DNA of 64,000 bases from Pseudomonas citronellolis (GTDB lineage: Bacteria; Pseudomonadota; Gammaproteobacteria; Pseudomonadales; Pseudomonadaceae), in the NCBI RefSeq assembly GCF_900112375.1, contig NZ_FOLS01000034.1:24981-88980 (forward strand), written 5' to 3'. Position numbers and translations under genes: made by a program. Below are positions 24,558 to 33,186 of this stretch, piece by piece. Numbering within the stretch: the first letter of the stretch is position 1; the number at the start of each line of letters is the position of its first letter. The notes under the pieces were generated by a model. That model saw nothing but the letters and a program-made list of their open reading frames with translations, was not told the origin of the DNA and searched no databases.

Positions 24558-26315
24558 TCAGAAGTTCACACCGAAGCTGACGGCGATGAAGTCGCGATCG
24601 TTGATCGGGTTGTAATCGCCACCGAAGAAATCGGTATAGCTGATGCTGGCGGTATAGGTGTTCTGGTAGTCCGCATCCAGGCCGACGCTGACCGCCTTGG
24701 CGCCTTCGCTGAAGTTCGGGCCGTAGCCGTGCACGTCGTGGGACCAGGCCAGGTTCGGCTTGAAGTTGATGCCGGCGATGACGTTGGGATAGTCGAGGAT
24801 GCCGCGCACGCGGTAGCCCCAGCTGCTGCTGGTGTAGAAGCCCTTGTTGTTGCACTCGCCGGGATTGGCGGTGTTCAGCAGGCCCTGGCACAGGGAGTTG
24901 TTGGGCAGCTCGCCGATGCCCCAGATGGAGTCGCGGCCGAAGCGCAGCTCGCTGTCGTCGATGCCGCTGATGTGGTTGTAGCCCACCTCGCCGACCACTG
25001 TCAGGCGTTCGGCGGCCAGCACCTGGTCGAAGAACTGCGTCACCGTCACCTGGGCCTGGGTCACCGGCTTGCGTACGTAGCCGTGGATCACCTCACCGGC
25101 GCTGGGCGTGGCGAAGCCGCTGGAGTAGATGGGGTTGCCGAACAGGGTGGTCGGGTAGAGCGCGGCCACGGTCAGGTCGGTGCTGTTGAGCTGCAGCGGC
25201 ATGTTCGGCCGGTAGCTGACCTCGCCGGCCACCGAGGTGCCGCCGATGTTGGTCTGGAAGCTCAGGCCGTAGAGGCGGATGTCCTCCGGGTACTCGATCA
25301 GGTACTGCGCGCTGGCCTCGCCGGTGGCGGCGTTGGCGGTGGCCAGGCCTTGTCCGGCGATGGTGCTGAAGACCGGGTTGCGGCTGTGGTAGTTCATCAC
25401 GTAGGCGCCGAACTCGGTGTCGTTCAGCTCCGCCGCGTACCAGCGCAGGGCCAGGCCCCACTGGCCGCCGTCGCGGGCGGTGTTGTCGCCGGAGCGCGCC
25501 AGGTAGCGGTAGCCGCTGGCCGGGTCGGTGTCGAAGTCGCTGCCGGCGTAGACCAGGCGGTTGCAGCCGTTGGCCGCCACGTCGGTGGTGGAGAAGAAGG
25601 TGCCGCAGTTGTCGACCACGGTCTTCTCCCACTTCAGCTGGTAGAAGCCCTCGGCGGTGAGGCTGTCGGTCAGGCCCTGGGACATGTAGAACATGCTCAC
25701 CGGGATCAGGCCTTCCTTGATCTCCGCGCCGGGGCGGCGGAAGGCGGCGACGTCGACCGGGTTGATGCTGTTGATGGAGTTCTGGATGAAGGTGCTCTCG
25801 CCCCAGCTCACCACCTGCTTGCCCAGGCGCACGGTGCCGGGCAGGTCGCCGATGCTGTACTTGTGGTAGATGAAGGCGTCCAGCAGTTCGGCGCCGGAGG
25901 AGCGCGCGCCCATGCTGCGGCCCTGGTCGCTGATGTCGTACAGCTCGCGGTGCTCGTCCTTCAGCTCGAAGTCGTACCAGTACTTGCCGCGGACGAAGAC
26001 GCCGGTGTCGCCGTACTTCAGCTCCAGGTCGTGGATGCCCTTGAAGATCTTCGAGAAGGTCTCGCCCTTCTTGAAGTTCAGGCGGCCGTCGTCGGAGGTC
26101 TGCGACGAGGCGCGGCCGCCGTTGCGGGCGCCGACGTATTCCGAGTCGGCGTCGCGCAGCCCCCAGCTGGCCCCCACGGACAGCGTCGAATCCAGCTGCC
26201 CCTCGATTTCCCCGATGTTGAACGAGACGGCCCCGGCCTGGGTGGCGCAACCCAGGGCTACAGCAGCGGCCAGCAGTTTCGGTTGGAACGATACGCGCCT
26301 TGTTTTTGTTGTCAT
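24558..26315 (-). CDS. DUF1302 outer-membrane beta-barrel protein
   Basis: The 585-residue protein has a signal peptide (cleavage near TQAGA, residues 25-29). It is built of alternating amphipathic strands and ends in Phe (SFGVNF), the outer-membrane insertion signal. The DUF1302 signature is clear in SFNIGEIEGQLDSTLSVGASWG and in RLGKQVVSWGESTFI. The family is linked to uptake or export of hydrophobic compounds such as fatty acids, sterols or hydrocarbons. It is divergent from the SnoaL-AraC regulator at 26545; the 229 bases between them (26316-26544) must hold both promoters. Confidence 0.93.
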   Translation of the reverse strand: MTTKTRRVSFQPKLLAAAVALGCATQAGAVSFNIGEIEGQLDSTLSVGASWGLRDADSEYVGARNGGRASSQTSDDGRLNFKKGETFSKIFKGIHDLELKYGDTGVFVRGKYWYDFELKDEHRELYDISDQGRSMGARSSGAELLDAFIYHKYSIGDLPGTVRLGKQVVSWGESTFIQNSINSINPVDVAAFRRPGAEIKEGLIPVSMFYMSQGLTDSLTAEGFYQLKWEKTVVDNCGTFFSTTDVAANGCNRLVYAGSDFDTDPASGYRYLARSGDNTARDGGQWGLALRWYAAELNDTEFGAYVMNYHSRNPVFSTIAGQGLATANAATGEASAQYLIEYPEDIRLYGLSFQTNIGGTSVAGEVSYRPNMPLQLNSTDLTVAALYPTTLFGNPIYSSGFATPSAGEVIHGYVRKPVTQAQVTVTQFFDQVLAAERLTVVGEVGYNHISGIDDSELRFGRDSIWGIGELPNNSLCQGLLNTANPGECNNKGFYTSSSWGYRVRGILDYPNVIAGINFKPNLAWSHDVHGYGPNFSEGAKAVSVGLDADYQNTYTASISYTDFFGGDYNPINDRDFIAVSFGVNF

Positions 26316-26544
26316 TCGGCACTCCTGACGGTGTCTAGGCGGCTACACGCTACTCAGCCGGCCCGGTCGCGACCAAGCGCACCAAGGAGGTATTTGCACT
26401 GTCAGCCGAAAGAGTGAATCCCCCCTCTGCGACGGCCCCGGGCGGCCACCATTGACGCCGGGCATGGCCCATCATGCAGTGCCTGGATGATAGCGGGGCC
26501 TCCCCCCCTACCCGAGCGCGCCGCTCTGCGGCATCCTGTGCGCC

Positions 26545-27351
26545 ATGCGAGCGACCCACCCGACCCCGGCCGACAGCCACCTCACCCCGAGCACCCGCGA
26601 CGTGGTGCAGCGCTACCATGACAGCTGGAAGCGCCGCGACCTGGACGCGGCGCTGGCGCTCTACCATCCCGAGGTGGAATACAACGACTACTTCCAGAAC
26701 CGCCGTATGGGCCTGGCGGACCTGCGCGAGTACGTCACCCAGACCATGCCCAGCCGCCCGGACGAATTCCTCGACCACATCGACCGCATCCGCGTCGACG
26801 GCGACACGGCCTTCATCCAGTACCGCACCGCCATCACCCTCAGCGGGCGCCTGGCGGTGTTCCACTCCAGCGAAGCCATCAGCGTGCGCGACGGGCTGAT
26901 CTGGCGCATCAACGAATACGCCACCCTGGTCCGCGAGGACGCCCCGGGCGCCGCACGCGCCTCCGGCGACAGCCGCCCGCCGGCCAGCCGCCTGGGCCTG
27001 TCGCCGCGCCAGCTCAGCCAGTTGGCCGCGGACCTGGAGGAATACTTCCACAAGGCCCAGCCGTACCTGGCGCCGGACCTGGACCTGTCGCAGGTGGCCG
27101 GCGCCACCGGCTACACGCGCAACCAGATTTCCTACCTGCTCAACCAGGTGATGGGCCTGAGCTTCTACCAGTACGTCAACCAGAAGCGCCTGCAGCACCT
27201 GCTGGAACAGTTGCGCCCGGCCACCTCGGCGCGCATCGACGAGCTGGCCTTCTCCGCCGGCTTCAATTCGCTGTCAGCCTTCTACCGCTGCTTCCGCCAG
27301 CAGACCGGTCTGTCGCCGCGGGAATACCTCAAGCGGATGGAAAACCCGTAA
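26545..27351 (+). CDS. Fusion of SnoaL/NTF2-like domain with AraC-type DNA-binding domain
   Basis: The 268-residue protein has a SnoaL/NTF2-like fold in its first half (RYHDSWKRRDLDAALALYHPEVEYNDYF, about residues 23-50, through EAISVRDGLIWRINEY). Its second half is a complete AraC double helix-turn-helix (LSQVAGATGYTRNQISYLLNQVMG and IDELAFSAGFNSLSAFYRCFRQQTGLSPREY, about 185-262). A SnoaL pocket as sensor for an AraC regulator is uncommon. It points to a small hydrophobic or polyketide-like ligand. Divergence from the DUF1302/1329 genes suggests it controls them. Confidence 0.9.
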   Translation: MRATHPTPADSHLTPSTRDVVQRYHDSWKRRDLDAALALYHPEVEYNDYFQNRRMGLADLREYVTQTMPSRPDEFLDHIDRIRVDGDTAFIQYRTAITLSGRLAVFHSSEAISVRDGLIWRINEYATLVREDAPGAARASGDSRPPASRLGLSPRQLSQLAADLEEYFHKAQPYLAPDLDLSQVAGATGYTRNQISYLLNQVMGLSFYQYVNQKRLQHLLEQLRPATSARIDELAFSAGFNSLSAFYRCFRQQTGLSPREYLKRMENP

Positions 27352-27380
27352 CGCCGAGGCGCTCCTGCGCACCGCTTTTC

Positions 27381-27447
27381 GTAGGAGCGAGCTTGCTCGC
27401 GAATGGGCCCCGCAGCGGAGTTTGTTCGCGAGCAAGCTCGCTCCTAC
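27381..27447. repeat. GTAGGAGCGAGC palindromic repeat (paired)
   Basis: A full copy lies 29 bases after the fusion-regulator stop codon, in a tandem gap before the flavoprotein gene. Confidence 0.9.
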
Positions 27448-27575
27448 GAAGAGCACCCTGGCGCAGTTGGCAAGACATCGCCCATTTCCCCGCGTACCCG
27501 CGCGCACGACAGGAAGCCCCGGCGCTTCTAGGCTTGCGCACATTCCCGATCACCCTTCTGCCCGGAGTCGCCCCT

Positions 27576-28997
27576 ATGTCGGCATGGCGCCATATCAGCC
27601 TGTGGATGAACCAACTGGACGACGACTTCATCGCCCGCCCGGCCCTGGAAGGCGCCCTGGAGGTCGACGTGGCCATCGTCGGCGCCGGCTACACCGGGCT
27701 GTGGACGGCCTATTACCTGAAGACCCGCGCGCCGCAATTGAAGGTCGCCATCCTCGAGGCCGAGACCGCCGGCTTCGGCGCCTCCGGGCGCAACGGCGGC
27801 TGGCTGATGGGCGCGCTGCTGGGCGAGGACCGCCTGGTGGGCCGCATGCCCGAGCCGCGCCGCCGCGAGACCTGGGACCTGCTGCACGGCATCCCCGACG
27901 AGGTGGCCAGGGTGCTGGAACACGAAGGCATCGACTGCGACTACCGCAAGGGCGGCGTGCTCTATTGCGCGGCGCGCTACCCGGAGCAGGAACGCCGCCT
28001 GCGCCAGTACCTGGCCGACCTGCGCCACGAGGGCCTGGGCGAGGACGACTACCGCTGGCTGTCGAAGGCCGAACTGGACGGCCAGCTGCGCATCCCCAGC
28101 GCCCTGGGCGCGCTCTACACCCCGCACTGCGCCACCATCGACCCGGCCAAGCTGGCCCGCGGCCTGGCCCGCGCGGTGGAACGCCTGGGCGTGCAACTGT
28201 TCGAGAAGAGCCGCGTCAGCCACTGGCAGCCCGGCCTGCTGCGCACCGACAAGGGAAGCGTGAAGGCCCACTGGATAGTGCCGGCGGTGGAAGGCTACGC
28301 CGCCGCCCTGCCGCCCCTGGGCAACTACCAGTTGCCGGTGCAGAGCCTGCTGGTGGCCACCGAGCCACTGCCCGAGTCGGTCTGGGCGGAGATCGGCCTG
28401 GAGCACGGCCAGGCCTTCAGCGAGTTCAGCCGCCAGGTCACCTACGGCCAGCGCACCCGGGACAACCGCCTGGCCTTCGGCGCCCGCGGCGGCTACCGCT
28501 TCGGCGGCAAGCTGCGCAGCGACTTCAGCCTAAACGACGACGAGGTCGGCCTGCGCCGCTACCTGTTCGGCGAACTCTTCCCGCAGCTCAAGGACGTGAA
28601 GATCACCCACACCTGGGGCGGCAACCTGGGCATGTCGCGGCGCTTCCACCCGCACATGCTGATCGACCGCCGCAACGGCATCGCCCTGTCCGGCGGCTAC
28701 GGCGGCGAAGGCGTGGGCGCCACCAACCTGGGCGGGCGCACCCTGGCCGACCTGATCCTCGGCAACGACAGCCTGGAAACCCGGCAGAACTGGGTGATCC
28801 ACGACCGCGCCATGACCGACGCCCTGCGCGCCTGGGAGCCCGAGCCGTGCCGCTGGCTGGGCTACAACGCGATCATCCGCAGCTTCGTCCACGAGGACGA
28901 GGTGCTGGCCAACCCCAACACCCCGGCCTGGCGCCGGCAACTGGCGGAAAGACTCGCCGCCGGCATGGAAGGCCTGATGACCTGGAAGGTCGGCTGA
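27576..28997 (+). CDS. FAD-dependent amine/amino-acid oxidase (PuuB/DAO family)
   Basis: The 473-residue flavoprotein has the dinucleotide-binding GAGYTG at 36-41, an acidic end of strand 2 (AILEAE), and the GASGRNGGW flavin loop of gamma-glutamylputrescine-oxidase-like enzymes. Near the C-terminus GGYGGEGVGATNLGGRTLADLI closes the FAD site. It probably oxidises an amine or amino acid and releases hydrogen peroxide; the substrate is unknown. CGGAG precedes the ATG. The cupin gene follows after 41 bases and is likely in the same operon. Confidence 0.88.
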   Translation: MSAWRHISLWMNQLDDDFIARPALEGALEVDVAIVGAGYTGLWTAYYLKTRAPQLKVAILEAETAGFGASGRNGGWLMGALLGEDRLVGRMPEPRRRETWDLLHGIPDEVARVLEHEGIDCDYRKGGVLYCAARYPEQERRLRQYLADLRHEGLGEDDYRWLSKAELDGQLRIPSALGALYTPHCATIDPAKLARGLARAVERLGVQLFEKSRVSHWQPGLLRTDKGSVKAHWIVPAVEGYAAALPPLGNYQLPVQSLLVATEPLPESVWAEIGLEHGQAFSEFSRQVTYGQRTRDNRLAFGARGGYRFGGKLRSDFSLNDDEVGLRRYLFGELFPQLKDVKITHTWGGNLGMSRRFHPHMLIDRRNGIALSGGYGGEGVGATNLGGRTLADLILGNDSLETRQNWVIHDRAMTDALRAWEPEPCRWLGYNAIIRSFVHEDEVLANPNTPAWRRQLAERLAAGMEGLMTWKVG

Positions 28998-29038
28998 AGC
29001 CGCCTCCCCCTTTGCACCGACAACCCACTGGAGCCCCG

Positions 29039-29383
29039 ATGAAGATCACCCACCTCAAGGACACCCCCAACGCGCCCCTGGGCGAAGCCAGCCCGGTCGG
29101 CGTGCCGCTGGGCGAGCCGGTCTCGCACACCCGCGTGGCCGAAGTGGAACGCCCCGACCAGGTCGACACCGGCATCTGGGAATGCACCCCGGGCCGCTGG
29201 CGCCGGCAGATCGTCGAGCAGGAGTTCTGCCACTTCATCAGCGGCCGCGGCACCTTCACCCCGGACGACGGCGAGCCCATCGCCTTCCAGGCCGGCGACG
29301 CCTTCCTGCTGCCGCAGAACAGCCTGGGGGTGTGGGATATCCAGGAGACGGTGCGCAAGACGTATGTGATCATCAAGCGCTGA
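29039..29383 (+). CDS. Small cupin-domain protein (DUF861/EutQ-like)
   Basis: The 114-residue protein has one cupin barrel with a GIWECTPGRWRRQIVEQEFCHFISGRGTFTPDDG core and a PQNSLGVWDI strand. This cupin_3 type often accompanies amine-oxidising flavoproteins in Pseudomonas. The classical His pairs are mostly missing (Cys-His only), so metal binding is uncertain. Confidence 0.87.
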   Translation: MKITHLKDTPNAPLGEASPVGVPLGEPVSHTRVAEVERPDQVDTGIWECTPGRWRRQIVEQEFCHFISGRGTFTPDDGEPIAFQAGDAFLLPQNSLGVWDIQETVRKTYVIIKR

Positions 29384-29397
29384 GGCCGAGGCCCTTC

Positions 29398-29573
29398 GTA
29401 GGAGCGAGCTTGCTCGCGAATGGAGTTTCCCTGAGGCGCCGCTGCATGAGGGAAGCGCCTTTCCCTCTCCCTAACCCTCTCCCTTCAGGGAGAGGGCTGG
29501 GGAGAGGGTGCGGAGTCAACCCGAAACACCGTAGTCACCGGAAGGCGCCATTCGCGAGCAAGCTCGCTCCTAC
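29398..29573. repeat. GTAGGAGCGAGC palindrome split by a nested repeat
   Basis: The two arms (29398-29423 and 29549-29573) are complete complements but are separated by about 125 bases instead of about 20. In the loop lies a CCCTCTCCCT-family element (29464-29509), itself a long palindrome. This looks like one repeat nested in another, between the convergent cupin and crotonase genes. Confidence 0.85.
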
Positions 29574-29597
29574 GAAAAGCAGGCCCTGCGCCGCCTC

Positions 29598-30365
29598 TCA
29601 AAACTTCCCATGCCGCCCCTCCCCCCGCGCGAAGCGCTGCGCCCCGGCCTGGGTCTCGCCACTGAGAATCACCATCAGCCCACCCTGGAATTCATTCGCC
29701 ATGGCCACGTCGAACGACTGGTTCCACTGCGCGTAGACGCTGCCGCGGTCGGCCAGCATGCAGGCCTGGGGGAAGTCGGCGATCTGCCGGGCCAGGTCCT
29801 CGGCGGCGGCGCGGGCCTCGCCCTTGGCCACCACGCGGTTGGCCAGGCCCATGCCCAGGGCTTCCTGGGCGGCGACCGGGCGGCCAGTGAGGATCAGGTC
29901 CAGCGCCCGGCCCTGGCCGATGATGCGCGGCAGGCGCACGGTGCCGCCGTCGATCAGCGGCACGCCGAAGCGCCGGCAGAACACCCCGCACACCGCGTCC
30001 TCGGCCATCACCCGCAGGTCGGCCAGCAGCGCCAGCTCCAGGCCGCCGGCCACGGCGTAGCCCTCGATGGCGGCGATCAATGGCTTGTTCAGGTGCATGC
30101 GGCTGGGGCCCATGGGGGCGTCGCCTTCCATTTCCAGGCGGTTGCGCCGCTCGCTGTCCTCGGCCACCGCGGCGAGGTCCGCGCCGGCGCAGAAGGTGCC
30201 GCCGGCGCCGGTGAGCACCGCCACCTTCGCCTGCTCGTCGGCCTCGAAGGCGCGCAGGGCCTCGGCCAGGGCGTCGGCGGTGGGCCGGTCGACGGCGTTG
30301 CGCGCCGCGGGGCGATCGATGATCAGGGTGGTTACCGGGCCGTTGTGCTCGACGATCACGCTCAT
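29598..30365 (-). CDS. Enoyl-CoA hydratase/isomerase (crotonase) family protein
   Basis: The 255-residue protein has the crotonase CoA-binding and oxyanion segments AVLTGAGGTFCAGADLAAV and IEGYAVAGGLELALLADLRV. The first catalytic Glu is kept in GGLELAL. The second (in the QPE motif of true hydratases) is replaced, reading CRRFGVPLIDGG. It may therefore be an isomerase, hydrolase or decarboxylase rather than a classical hydratase. The ATG at 30365 has GGAG upstream. It is 115 bases downstream of the hydroxyacyl-CoA dehydrogenase gene in the same direction. Confidence 0.9.
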   Translation of the reverse strand: MSVIVEHNGPVTTLIIDRPAARNAVDRPTADALAEALRAFEADEQAKVAVLTGAGGTFCAGADLAAVAEDSERRNRLEMEGDAPMGPSRMHLNKPLIAAIEGYAVAGGLELALLADLRVMAEDAVCGVFCRRFGVPLIDGGTVRLPRIIGQGRALDLILTGRPVAAQEALGMGLANRVVAKGEARAAAEDLARQIADFPQACMLADRGSVYAQWNQSFDVAMANEFQGGLMVILSGETQAGAQRFARGEGRHGKF

Positions 30366-30480
30366 GCTGGACTCCAGGCTGACGGAAAAGACGAAGGCCG
30401 GCTTGCGCCGGCCTTCCACCTTACTGCGTCACGGAGCGCGGAGCAGCACCCTGGCCGTTCCGCCCGTCAGGCTGGCCGCT

Positions 30481-31392
30481 TCAGCCGACGTATTTCTGCA
30501 GGTTGGCCATCATCTCGCGCAGGGCCTCGACGTTGTCCGCCGGGTGCACGGCGTTCTCGAAGCTGCTGATCTGCTGCCAGTGCGCCGCCACGTCCTCGGC
30601 ATCGAAGCCCTCGCGCGGGTCGAAGCCGAAGCCCAGGCTGCGCTCCCAGCGCACCTTGCCCATCCAGCCGCCGCCCACTTCATACAGGCCGGAGGTGTCC
30701 TGGCAGGCCTCGCTGCCCAGGTAGACCACCAGCGGGCTGACCAGCTCGGGCTTGAGCTGCTCGAACACCTGCGGCGGGATCAGCCCCTCGGTCATGCGGG
30801 TGCCGCCGGTGGGGGCGATGGCGTTGACCAGGATGTTGCTCTTGCGCCCTTCCAGGGCCAGGGTGCGGGTCAGGCCGTAGAGGCCGAGCTTGGCCATCCC
30901 GTAGTTGCTCTGCCCGAAGTTGCCGTAGATGCCCGAGGTGGAAGCGGTGAAGATCACCCGCCCGTAGCCCTGCTCGCGCATCAGCGGCCAGGCGGCGCGG
31001 GTCACCTTGTAGGCGCCCTCGACGTGGACCTTGTAGACCAGGTCCCAGTCGGCGTCTTCCATCTTGTGGAAGGTCTTGTCGCGCAGGATGCCGGCGTTGT
31101 TCACCACCACGTCGACGCGGCCGAAGGCTTCCACGGCCTCGCGCACGATGTTCTCGCCGTCGGTCACCGAATCATGGTTGGCGATGGCGGTGCCGCCGGC
31201 GGCGCGGATCTCCGCCACCACGCGGTCGGCGGCCGAGGCGTTGGCGCCCTCGCCATGGGTGCTGCCGCCCAGGTCGTTGACCACCACCTTGGCGCCATGC
31301 TTGGCGAACAGCAGGGCGTGGGCACGGCCCAGACCGCCGCCGGCGCCGGTAACGATCACTACCTTGTCGTCGAAACGAACGGCATCACTCAT
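30481..31392 (-). CDS. Hydroxyacyl-CoA dehydrogenase of the MFE-2 type (SDR)
   Basis: The 303-residue SDR resembles the dehydrogenase domain of peroxisomal multifunctional enzyme 2. It has TGAGGGLGRAHALLFA at 15-30, VVVNDLGGSTHGEG, NNAG at 98-101, the catalytic pair Tyr164/Lys168 in SNYGMAKLG, and a C-terminal extension of about 60 residues. It probably acts on (3R)-hydroxyacyl-CoA substrates. It has no hydratase domain. A PsrA-like operator lies 38 bases upstream, suggesting control by fatty acids. Confidence 0.9.
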   Translation of the reverse strand: MSDAVRFDDKVVIVTGAGGGLGRAHALLFAKHGAKVVVNDLGGSTHGEGANASAADRVVAEIRAAGGTAIANHDSVTDGENIVREAVEAFGRVDVVVNNAGILRDKTFHKMEDADWDLVYKVHVEGAYKVTRAAWPLMREQGYGRVIFTASTSGIYGNFGQSNYGMAKLGLYGLTRTLALEGRKSNILVNAIAPTGGTRMTEGLIPPQVFEQLKPELVSPLVVYLGSEACQDTSGLYEVGGGWMGKVRWERSLGFGFDPREGFDAEDVAAHWQQISSFENAVHPADNVEALREMMANLQKYVG

Positions 31393-31429
31393 GGTTGGTA
31401 CTCCCAGGCAGGTTGATGGCTACGGAGTG

Positions 31430-31445
31430 TCAAACAGACGTTTGA
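31430..31445. promoter_or_regulatory. Palindrome matching the PsrA fatty-acid regulator consensus
   Basis: TCAAAC-AGAC-GTTTGA is a perfect inverted repeat and fits the published PsrA motif (C/GAAAC-N2-4-GTTTG/C). It lies 38 bases before the hydroxyacyl-CoA dehydrogenase start, and PsrA normally represses beta-oxidation genes until long-chain fatty acids bind. The assignment is by motif only. Confidence 0.65.
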
Positions 31446-31513
31446 CGGTCACAACCAAGACGCCGGACCTGAATATGCCCCGATAAGGTCCGGGGATGAT
31501 GCCGGCGGCCCGT

Positions 31514-32410
31514 TCAGGCCGCCGGCTGCACCTGCCCCGCCAGGCGCGCGCGGAATGCCAGGTAGTGCGCCAACACCTGCTCCGGCGCCTCGGTCTGCGG
31601 GTAGTGGCCGATGCCGTCGAGCATCACCGTGTCCGGCCGCGGGATCAGTTGGCGGTAGCGCTCGACCATGTGCGCGCCGGAGATCGGGTCCACGGGCCCG
31701 TCGATCAGCCGCAGCGGCACGGAGGTGCGCTGCATGGCGCCCACCCAGCGTTCGCGGTGCTCACGGCGGTCGAGGATGTAGTGGATCAGCCGGTGCATCA
31801 CCTTCGGCCCGTCGTTGCAGGCGATCAGGCTCCAGAAGGCATCCAGCTCCTCCTCGCTCGGCCGGGTGCGCGGGCCGAACACCTTGGCGAAGTTGGCGGC
31901 CAGCTTGCCACGGTCGAAGAAGCGCCCAAAGAAGCCGCCCAGCGGGCTGAGCAGCAGCTTCTGCGAGAGCACCGGGCGGTGCGTCTCGGGGAACAGTCCG
32001 CCATTGAGGAACACCAGCGAAGCCAGTTCGATGCGCCCTTCCAGGTGCCGCGCCAGCAGTTCCTGGCCGACGCTGTTGCCGTAGTCGTGGACCAGCAGGT
32101 GCACGGGCTCGCGCACCGCCAGATGCTCCAGCAGCGCCTGCTGCAGGTCGGCCTGTTCGAGGATGCGGTAGGCGTGGTTGCGCGGCTTGGCCGAGTCGCC
32201 GAAGCCGAGCATGTCGCAGGCGATCACCCGGTAGCGCTCGGCCAGCGGCTGCCACAGCTTGTTCCAGTCCCAGGAGGCGCTGGGGAAGCCGTGGATCAGC
32301 AGCAGCGGCTCGCCCTCGCCGGCCTCCCAGTAACGGATGGCGTAGCCGTTGAAGTCGAAGGTGCGCCCCTGCGCGCGCCAGTCGCGCAGGGGGATGGCGA
32401 TGCCGGCCAT
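31514..32410 (-). CDS. Alpha/beta hydrolase with Asp nucleophile (epoxide hydrolase-like)
   Basis: The 298-residue protein has the oxyanion motif LLLIHGFPSASWDW (His40 onward), nucleophile elbow VHDYGNSVG with Asp109 in place of the usual Ser, and catalytic His in DGIGHYPQTEAPE near the C-terminus. The Asp nucleophile and HDYG motif suit epoxide hydrolases or haloalkane dehalogenases rather than esterases. The ATG overlaps the aldolase stop codon by one base, so the two are translationally coupled. Their shared pathway is not evident. Confidence 0.88.
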   Translation of the reverse strand: MAGIAIPLRDWRAQGRTFDFNGYAIRYWEAGEGEPLLLIHGFPSASWDWNKLWQPLAERYRVIACDMLGFGDSAKPRNHAYRILEQADLQQALLEHLAVREPVHLLVHDYGNSVGQELLARHLEGRIELASLVFLNGGLFPETHRPVLSQKLLLSPLGGFFGRFFDRGKLAANFAKVFGPRTRPSEEELDAFWSLIACNDGPKVMHRLIHYILDRREHRERWVGAMQRTSVPLRLIDGPVDPISGAHMVERYRQLIPRPDTVMLDGIGHYPQTEAPEQVLAHYLAFRARLAGQVQPAA

Positions 32411-33186
32411 CAGTCGCGGTAGCCGGGGTTCTGCAGGTCGAGCTTGCGCAGCAGCGCCGGCCAGGCCAGCGCCCCGCCCATGCCCTGGGAGGTCTTCATC
32501 ACCCCGGCGACCATGGCCCGGGCGCCGTCGAGGATCTGCTGCGGGATGTGGATCAGCTCGCCACCGCCGCTCTGCGCCATCACCTGCGCCTCGCAGGCGC
32601 GCTGCAGGGTGAACATGCCGAGGAAGGCGTCGGCCACGGTGCCGAAGGCGGTGAGCAGGCCGTGGTTGGGCAGGATCATGAAGTTCTTGTCGCCCAGGTC
32701 GGCCTGCAGGCGGGCCTTCTCGTCGTGGTTCAGGGCCACGCCCTCGTAGCCGTGGTAGGCCAGGCTGGAGAGCACGAACAGCGACTGCTGCGACAACGGC
32801 AGCAGGCCGTTCTTCTGCGCCGACACGGCGATCCCGGCGGGGGTGTGGATGTGCAGCACGCAACCGACGTCGTGGCGCACCTCGTGCACCGCGCTGTGGA
32901 TGGTGTAGCCGGCGGGGTTGATGTCGTAGGGGCTGTCCATCAGCTTCTTGCCGGCCAGGTCCACCTTCACCAGGCTGGAGGCGGTGATCTCGTGGAACAT
33001 CATGCCGTAGGGGTTGATGAGGAAGTCCTCGGTGCCGGGGACCTTGGCCGAGATGTGGGTGAAGATCAGGTCGTCCCAGCCGTGCAGGGCGATCAGCCGG
33101 TAGCAGGCGGCGAGGTCGACGCGGGTCTGCCATTCGGCCTCGGAGACCTGGTCTTTCACGGAAGGTGCGGGAGCGGCGGCGTTCAT
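32410..33186 (-). CDS. Class II aldolase/adducin family protein
   Basis: The 258-residue protein has the zinc-binding HIHTPAG (near residues 113-119) and PNHGLLTAFGT (near 176-186), plus FTHISAKVPG and MMFHEITASSL, typical of the fuculose-aldolase/adducin family. Members retro-aldol cleave or decarboxylate sugar phosphates or hydroxy acids; the substrate here is unknown. It is the first gene of a pair with the alpha/beta hydrolase. Confidence 0.9.
   Translation of the reverse strand: MNAAAPAPSVKDQVSEAEWQTRVDLAACYRLIALHGWDDLIFTHISAKVPGTEDFLINPYGMMFHEITASSLVKVDLAGKKLMDSPYDINPAGYTIHSAVHEVRHDVGCVLHIHTPAGIAVSAQKNGLLPLSQQSLFVLSSLAYHGYEGVALNHDEKARLQADLGDKNFMILPNHGLLTAFGTVADAFLGMFTLQRACEAQVMAQSGGGELIHIPQQILDGARAMVAGVMKTSQGMGGALAWPALLRKLDLQNPGYRD

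Noticed and set aside
24546..26417. Plus-strand frame of 623 codons across the DUF1302 gene
   Set aside because: Low-complexity Val/Ala/Gly-rich shadow; the minus strand has a signal peptide and barrel end.
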